Shown: positions 13,636-17,456 of the stretch, piece by piece
Position numbering within the stretch: position 1 is the stretch's first letter
Layout: every line of letters starts with the position of its first letter
From: an uncultured Prevotella sp.
Lineage (GTDB): Bacteria > Bacteroidota > Bacteroidia > Bacteroidales > Bacteroidaceae
DNA length: 17,456 nt
Direction: 5' to 3'
Assembly (NCBI GenBank): GCA_937906765.1
Contig: CALCUV010000003.1
Span: forward strand, 1 to 17,456
Program-made: the position numbers and the translations under genes
Notes under the pieces: model-generated
The model's input: only the letters and a program-made list of their open reading frames with translations
What the model was told of the DNA's origin: nothing
The model's database searches: none

Positions 13636-13728
13636 TGCTGAAATGTGGTGAACGCTAAGGCAAGGTTTGCAACTATCATGCCTGACGCTTCAAAATCTAT
13701 GCCTAAGAAATGAAATAGTTAGTAACAG

Positions 13729-13763
13729 AAATGGCGATGACTCTCAAAGAATCATCGCCATTT
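13729..13763. terminator. Bidirectional hairpin between convergent genes
   Basis: A perfect 12-bp stem (AAATGGCGATGA at 13729-13740 with TCATCGCCATTT at 13752-13763) and an 11-base loop lie between the helicase (plus) and the ATPase gene (minus), where one hairpin can end both transcripts. Confidence 0.78.
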
Positions 13764-13802
13764 GTATCATGGTCAGGGTTGTGTTTGTGATGCGCAGGAA
13801 CA

Positions 13803-15392
13803 TTATTCTTCCACGGCCCAATCAGCAATAGTTCCCGTCTCGGATGAGAAACTGATTCCGATGCGGTAGAGTTTTCGTGGGTCGGCAGCGTAGGGTTGTG
13901 CATACCCTTTTTGGTTGATTTGCGTGAGGGCTTCAGTGGCGGTTCCGTCAAGTTTGAATTCGAAGATATAGACGTAATTCGGCACTTCAATAATGCAATC
14001 TACGCGTCCTTCACTTTGTTGTTTTTCGGTGTAGATGGTGTAACAACTCACCATACGCATAAGTAAGTAGAACGTGTAATGGAAATAGCGCTCACGCTCT
14101 CTCTCAGTTTCCTTTCTGCGCATAGAGTAGGGGATGTCGGCAAGGAAACTTGTGAGCAGTTTGCGAAACCTTTCGAGGTCGGCAACTTGAAGTGCCTTGA
14201 CCGATTCGCGTGCCCAATTTCCCGTGTCGCCTTTCGTTTGCAAGTAGTTGTTGGCTACGAGCGTCACAAATCCTTTGCGCACTTCATTATTGGGAAAGTC
14301 GAGCAGGAAGGAATTGAGTGCGAGGTCGCAATCCTTAATCGTGAGATACCCACTCTGATAAATCATGGGCAGAGGTTTTTCAACGTCAGCCTTATAGTCG
14401 ATAAATTCGCTGGGGTCGTAATAGCGCCCCGTAAGTTCGTCCAAATTCTCGTTCGTATGGTTGAGCAAATTTATGAGGTAAGTAGGTGTGCCCGTGCGGA
14501 ACCAGTAGTCGTCAACACGTTGTGAGGCAAAGGCGTTGAGCAAACTGAAGGGGTTGTAAATGTCCGTAAGTTCGTCGCTAAAATGATAACCATCATATTG
14601 GCGCTTAAGGAACTCTTGCATTTCCGTTGTGCTAAACTTGTAGCGCACCGCCAAATCCTTGATTGCTTCGCTGAAATACGTGTAGAGTTCTTCCTCTGTA
14701 ATGCCACATATAGCCTCATAGCGTCGGTCTAAACTGATATCTGCAGGTTGGTTAAACCCACTGAAAATGCTCACTTGGGAGAACTTTGTGACGCCAGTGA
14801 GGAGCACGAATTGCAAATCGTCATCTGCTGCCTTGAATACGGAATAAAAACCCTTGAGGATTTCACGGTTGACATCTTCAATCCGACGTCGTTCGCCGTC
14901 AATCTCAATGGTGTAATTCGTGTCGAGAACGTCAAGCAAGGGTTTGTCATATTCGTCAATTAAGACTACGGCGCGCTTGCCGTATTTGGCATGTGCTTGC
15001 TTGATGATTTGCACAAAGCGCATCCCTAAGTCAAGTTGTTGGGTGGCGCATTCATATTCTTGTTCCCAAGTGGCGAGTTTTCCTTCCAGAAGTTGTTCTA
15101 AGGTTCCCCCTTTGGTGAAATTCGTGCCATTGAAGTCAATGTGAAACACGGGATGTTCCGCCCAATTCTGCTCTAATTGCTCTATCGCTAACCCCGCAAA
15201 GAGTTCTTTTCGCCCTTCAAAGTAAGCCTTCAAAGTGGATATCAAAAGACTCTTCCCAAAACGCCGTGGGCGACTGAGAAAGTAGATATTACCCTTTGTT
15301 ACAAGGTTATAAATGAGGGCGGTTTTGTCAATATAAACAAAACCTTCTTCTCTTATTTTCTCAAAACTTTGTATTCCAATGGGGTACTTCAT
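13803..15392 (-). CDS. AAA-ATPase-like protein with C-terminal PD-(D/E)XK nuclease
   Basis: This is the Bacteroidota-abundant family with an AAA-ATPase-like domain (PF09820) and a C-terminal PDDEXK_9 domain (PF08011). From the ATG at 15392 it has 529 residues (a TTG at 15401 would add three) and opens with KYPIGIQSFEKIREEGFVYIDKT, the family hallmark. The nucleotide-binding loop is SRPRRFGKSL at 40-49, Walker B is VVLIDEYDKPL at 142-152, and the nuclease signature is GRVD (D465) then FEFK (E478, K480) and the following helix. The function of these multi-copy proteins is unsettled; defence or mobile-element links are often suggested. The full motif set indicates an intact gene. Confidence 0.93.
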   Translation of the reverse strand: MKYPIGIQSFEKIREEGFVYIDKTALIYNLVTKGNIYFLSRPRRFGKSLLISTLKAYFEGRKELFAGLAIEQLEQNWAEHPVFHIDFNGTNFTKGGTLEQLLEGKLATWEQEYECATQQLDLGMRFVQIIKQAHAKYGKRAVVLIDEYDKPLLDVLDTNYTIEIDGERRRIEDVNREILKGFYSVFKAADDDLQFVLLTGVTKFSQVSIFSGFNQPADISLDRRYEAICGITEEELYTYFSEAIKDLAVRYKFSTTEMQEFLKRQYDGYHFSDELTDIYNPFSLLNAFASQRVDDYWFRTGTPTYLINLLNHTNENLDELTGRYYDPSEFIDYKADVEKPLPMIYQSGYLTIKDCDLALNSFLLDFPNNEVRKGFVTLVANNYLQTKGDTGNWARESVKALQVADLERFRKLLTSFLADIPYSMRRKETERERERYFHYTFYLLMRMVSCYTIYTEKQQSEGRVDCIIEVPNYVYIFEFKLDGTATEALTQINQKGYAQPYAADPRKLYRIGISFSSETGTIADWAVEE

Positions 15393-15416
15393 AATTGGCA
15401 AAATGTGTTTCTATTG

Positions 15417-15424
15417 CGAAGTTA
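15417..15424 (-). promoter_or_regulatory. Weak -7 box for the ATPase gene
   Basis: On the minus strand this reads TAACTTCG, one base off TAnnTTTG, 25 bases before the ATG. No matching upstream element was found. Confidence 0.3.
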
Positions 15425-15522
15425 CAGAATATTTGTGATACTGCATAGGGATTTCTGGAAAATGCGAAACTTATGTGTAAGGAGGGTTGCCGTCAAAGAA
15501 TGGAGCGTGTCACTATGAAAGC

Positions 15523-15559
15523 AACATGAGAGACAGACTTTTTATCCATCTCTCATGTT
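15523..15559. terminator. Hairpin between the TM2 and ATPase genes
   Basis: A perfect 11-bp stem (AACATGAGAGA at 15523-15533 with TCTCTCATGTT at 15549-15559) with a 15-base loop lies 23 bases past the TM2 stop. The T-rich tail is on the plus-strand side, so activity for the minus-strand TM2 gene rests on position. Confidence 0.6.
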
Positions 15560-15581
15560 TATATTTTTGACGTTTGTCAGA

Positions 15582-15815
15582 TTAGAATGTCTTAGGAGTA
15601 TTGTATTTCTGGTTGAACTTTTCGTCATCCATAACGAGGAGTAAGATGAAGTCAACGAATGATAAGATTGCACCAATGGGAAGACAGATAATCATACCCA
15701 CGAGTGTGAGACAGATATACAAAATTCCCATACCGATTTCACCAAGATAGAACTTGTGAATACCGATACCACCAAAAAAGAAAGCCAAAATAGCTGCTAA
15801 AACTTTGTTCTTCAT
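15582..15815 (-). CDS. TM2 domain membrane protein (first copy)
   Basis: A 77-residue protein with the TM2 layout: a first membrane helix (about 5-22) containing AAILAFFFGGIGIHKFYLG, in which GIGIHKFYLG is the family motif, then a helix (28-44) and a third hydrophobic stretch (46-62), with a short charged tail. The start with MKNK fits an inside N-terminus. TM2 proteins are small inner-membrane proteins of unknown function, often beside DUF2752 in Bacteroidota. It has its own promoter box, so it may be transcribed separately from the second TM2 gene, whose sequence is clearly different. Confidence 0.93.
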   Translation of the reverse strand: MKNKVLAAILAFFFGGIGIHKFYLGEIGMGILYICLTLVGMIICLPIGAILSFVDFILLLVMDDEKFNQKYNTPKTF

Positions 15816-16107
15816 TTTGTTTAATTTTAATGTTATTTATAATGTAATATGATTCTGAAAATATGGTTAGATTGCTTCTTCAGCAGTCCTGCAAATGTAG
15901 TTAATAAATCTTAAACAGACAATGTTTACTGAAACATTTATTGCAAAACGTGATTTTAAGAGTTTAAGGATGCAGTGTTGCTTTCATAAAACATCTATTG
16001 TCAGCGTGTTGCAAATCTGTTTTTATGAGCGAAAATAAGGTCTCTCTTTGTGCGATTTCTTAGTAAGATTGTGAGTTGTAAGTTTCTAATAAAATGTGCA
16101 AATTCAG
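15816..16107. other. 292-base intergenic region between TM2 and DUF2752
   Basis: Apart from the TM2 promoter at 15892-15923 nothing else is supported: no gene, no clear terminator for the DUF2752 gene, and A/T-rich sequence with scattered short words. Confidence 0.5.
15892..15923 (-). promoter_or_regulatory. Promoter for the first TM2 gene
   Basis: The minus strand reads TACATTTG at 15899-15892 (full match to TAnnTTTG) with ATTG 20 bases upstream (15923-15920, one base off TTTG). The leader would be about 70 bases. Confidence 0.65.
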
Positions 16108-16509
16108 TTATAGTTTTTTTATAAACTCATGCCACCAATCCGTATTGCGCAAAATCCACCATGCAATAGTAATGATAAACATTGTGATTACGAAAATAGG
16201 TTTCCCCGCAATAAAGTCGCTAAACTTTCGCCCTCTTTTAGAGGCAAAATGAAGTATGGCAAGTGTTAACAAGGTAGGAACGACCACCACAATGAAAAAG
16301 GGATTATAGCAAAATGCCGTATGAAAATCGCCATGAAGTAAGTGGTAAATCAGGCGTTGCGTTCCGCATCCCGGACAATCGTATCCTGTTATGGCATGAA
16401 AGGGACATTTGATGAGCCATGAGGAACTTAGGGGATTGAAAATGAATAGCGATCCAAGGAATGCGCAGACTAATAATATATATATGAGATACTTCTTATT
16501 GATATTCAT
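16108..16509 (-). CDS. DUF2752 membrane protein
   Basis: A 133-residue protein with a first hydrophobic segment (about 7-25), the family signature CPFHAITGYDCPGCGTQR at 35-52, LLHGDFHTAFCYNP at 57-70, then two further membrane segments (71-90 and about 104-120). The cysteine triad of CPF and CPGCG is typical of DUF2752 and could bind metal or form disulfides. Function is unknown. The gene starts only about 17 bases after a strong hairpin that follows the second TM2 gene and has no obvious promoter of its own, so it may depend on read-through of that hairpin. Confidence 0.93.
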   Translation of the reverse strand: MNINKKYLIYILLVCAFLGSLFIFNPLSSSWLIKCPFHAITGYDCPGCGTQRLIYHLLHGDFHTAFCYNPFFIVVVVPTLLTLAILHFASKRGRKFSDFIAGKPIFVITMFIITIAWWILRNTDWWHEFIKKL

Positions 16510-16526
16510 GAACGGTTTTAAAAGAT

Positions 16527-16560
16527 AGGGTTACACACTTGCCAAGAAGTGTGTAACCCT
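16527..16560 (-). terminator. Perfect 14-bp hairpin between the second TM2 gene and DUF2752
   Basis: AGGGTTACACACTT at 16527-16540 pairs without mismatch with 16547-16560 around a 6-base loop. On the minus strand it lies 24 bases after the TM2 stop, is followed by ATCTTTT, and ends 17 bases before the DUF2752 ATG. It may be a terminator or attenuator. Confidence 0.8.
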
Positions 16561-16584
16561 ATACGTTTGTTCTTTGTTTTAGTT

Positions 16585-16800
16585 TTATTCGCAAACGATA
16601 TTACCATTAGCGTCTTCAAACTTCTTAGTAACAATCATAAAGATGTCATAAAGTGTCCAGAAACCGCAACCACCTGCTGTAAGGAGCATAGCGATACCAG
16701 TCTTAGTGTGACCAGTGTAGAAACGGTGAAGACCAAGGTTACCTAAACCGAAGAGACTGAGCAAAAGAGTTGTCATCCACTTCTTTTCTGAATTTGCCAT
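16585..16800 (-). CDS. TM2 domain membrane protein (second copy)
   Basis: A 71-residue TM2 protein. After a short charged start (MANSEKKW) it has TTLLLSLFGLGNLGLHRFYTGHTKTGI, in which LGLHRFYTG is the family motif, then a second helix AMLLTAGGCGFWTLYDIFMIV and a hydrophilic tail ending FEDANGNIVCE. Two membrane helices, with both ends probably facing the cytoplasm. Length is typical. It differs clearly from the first copy 700 bases away, so it is not a recent duplicate. A likely promoter and a perfect hairpin frame it as a transcription unit. Function is unknown. Confidence 0.94.
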   Translation of the reverse strand: MANSEKKWMTTLLLSLFGLGNLGLHRFYTGHTKTGIAMLLTAGGCGFWTLYDIFMIVTKKFEDANGNIVCE

Positions 16801-16916
16801 AATAATGTAATGTTATAAATTAATAATGTGAATAAGTCTAGTTTCTCAGAGTGCGTGTAAGCAAAGTGAACGGGTTTCGCTACAGTCTCTGATTCCATTT
16901 TGTTGTTTTAACCTTG

Positions 16917-16948
16917 CAAAGATGGAATAAATATTCAGAATGGGCAAG
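16917..16948 (-). promoter_or_regulatory. Likely promoter for the second TM2 gene
   Basis: On the minus strand CATCTTTG (16924-16917, first base off consensus) has CTTG 20 bases upstream (16948-16945). Spacing is ideal, sequence is imperfect. The region 16801-17070 otherwise shows only A/T-rich sequence. Confidence 0.45.
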
Positions 16949-17070
16949 CGTTTTATGACTTTTCTGCAAATAAATGCGCGAAAAAGTGGCAGTTTGTTAA
17001 AAATGAGAATCAAGGGGTAAAATAATGGCAAATGTAACCTATTTTACTTTTTATTAGTTCCAGTTGTTGG

Positions 17071-17456
17071 TCAATCTTTCTTAGTTCCCTTTTCTATTTT
17101 CTTTTCCTTATTGCTTTGGAAAGTAATCAAACTTCCAATACTTGAAAGGATGGTTTTAAGGTTAATTTCGCGACCATTCTCTACGTGGTCGATGAGCAAC
17201 TGAGAGTTCTTGGCGTATGACTTTACAAAGATATCCAAGAAATCGCCTGCGCCGGGAATCAAACCGACAAGGAAGTCGATGACTACGTTTAAGATGATGG
17301 CAACTGTAAGTTTGAAACTATGCAGTTTGAAGATGCTGACGAAAAGGAAGGGGATGTTGAGCACGGCTGTGATGATATCCCCATAACCAGGTAAGAAAAA
17401 TCCGATGATAGGGTCCAAATAGTAGGCGTCCATCCACTTTGCGATGAACTTCGTAA
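17071..17456 (-). CDS. DUF4112 membrane protein, 5' end outside the window
   Basis: The minus-strand frame is open to the right edge. The codons before the ATG at 17433 read TKFIAKW and continue the DUF4112 pattern, so the true start lies outside. The visible part shows DPIIGFFLPGYGDIIT, two hydrophobic stretches, NVVIDFLVGLIPGAGDFLDIFVKSYAKNSQLLIDH and a lysine-rich tail. The paired GhIPGxGD motifs and the FDxxxKxxxxNxxLL pattern are diagnostic of DUF4112, a small membrane family of unknown function in Bacteroidota and others. It ends the window's group of small membrane proteins. Confidence 0.9.
   Translation of the reverse strand, partial: TKFIAKWMDAYYLDPIIGFFLPGYGDIITAVLNIPFLFVSIFKLHSFKLTVAIILNVVIDFLVGLIPGAGDFLDIFVKSYAKNSQLLIDHVENGREINLKTILSSIGSLITFQSNKEKKIEKGTKKD

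Noticed and set aside
15393..15401. TTG start at 15401 for the ATPase gene
   Set aside because: The ATG at 15392 is nine bases further in, and the family hallmark KYPIGIQ follows it directly.

Overview
The window looks like a Bacteroidota chromosome, most likely Bacteroidales and plausibly Prevotellaceae-like (an inference, not a database result). The reasons are promoter boxes of the TAnnTTTG type in front of several genes, weak or absent Shine-Dalgarno sequences, families typical of this phylum (DUF4494, DUF4112, TM2 plus DUF2752), and intergenic spaces packed with short repeats. No tRNA, rRNA, CRISPR array or intact transposase gene was seen.

Layout. (1) 1-2523 is an AT-rich accessory patch. 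It holds a 5'-truncated zinc-metalloprotease-like gene with HEIGH right at the window edge, an overlapping dCTP-deaminase-fold gene that lacks the family's catalytic glutamate, a decayed AlbA_2/Schlafen-type fragment, a BRO-N-Fic fusion, and a short frame broken by one stop. (2) 2585-7777 is core-like: rubrerythrin with a clean promoter, a MITE-like element, rmuC, a rhodanese lipoprotein, an AlkD-like DNA glycosylase and a small exported protein. (3) 8222-9930 carries three minus-strand genes: YggS/PLPBP, DUF4494 and Dabb. (4) 10393-15392 has a large Dna2-like nuclease-helicase converging on an AAA-ATPase-like/PD-(D/E)XK protein, with a shared hairpin between them. (5) 15582-17456 is a minus-strand group of small membrane proteins: TM2, DUF2752, TM2 and a partial DUF4112.

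The most unusual structure is in the spaces between genes. Three loci (5642-6170, 7812-8215, 9986-10340) are built from octamers of the forms NACATAAG and CTTNTGTN, mostly in groups of three. At two loci they form a fixed 66-bp element (24-bp arm, 18-bp spacer, 24-bp inverted arm), followed by 126-bp tandem units that each contain a GGACGCACGG/CGTGCGTCC palindrome. At the third they form a 42-bp tandem (24+18) that turns into a 21-bp tandem. Periods of 21, 42, 84 and 126 bp recur, and a separate 21-bp-spaced triple 12-mer lies in the yggS leader. Because 21 is divisible by 3, the arrays stay open in some frames and give repetitive phantom ORFs.

The best candidates for something undescribed are the metalloprotease plus catalytically altered dCTP-deaminase-like pair, which is defence-like in architecture, and the 21-bp-quantised octamer repeat family.
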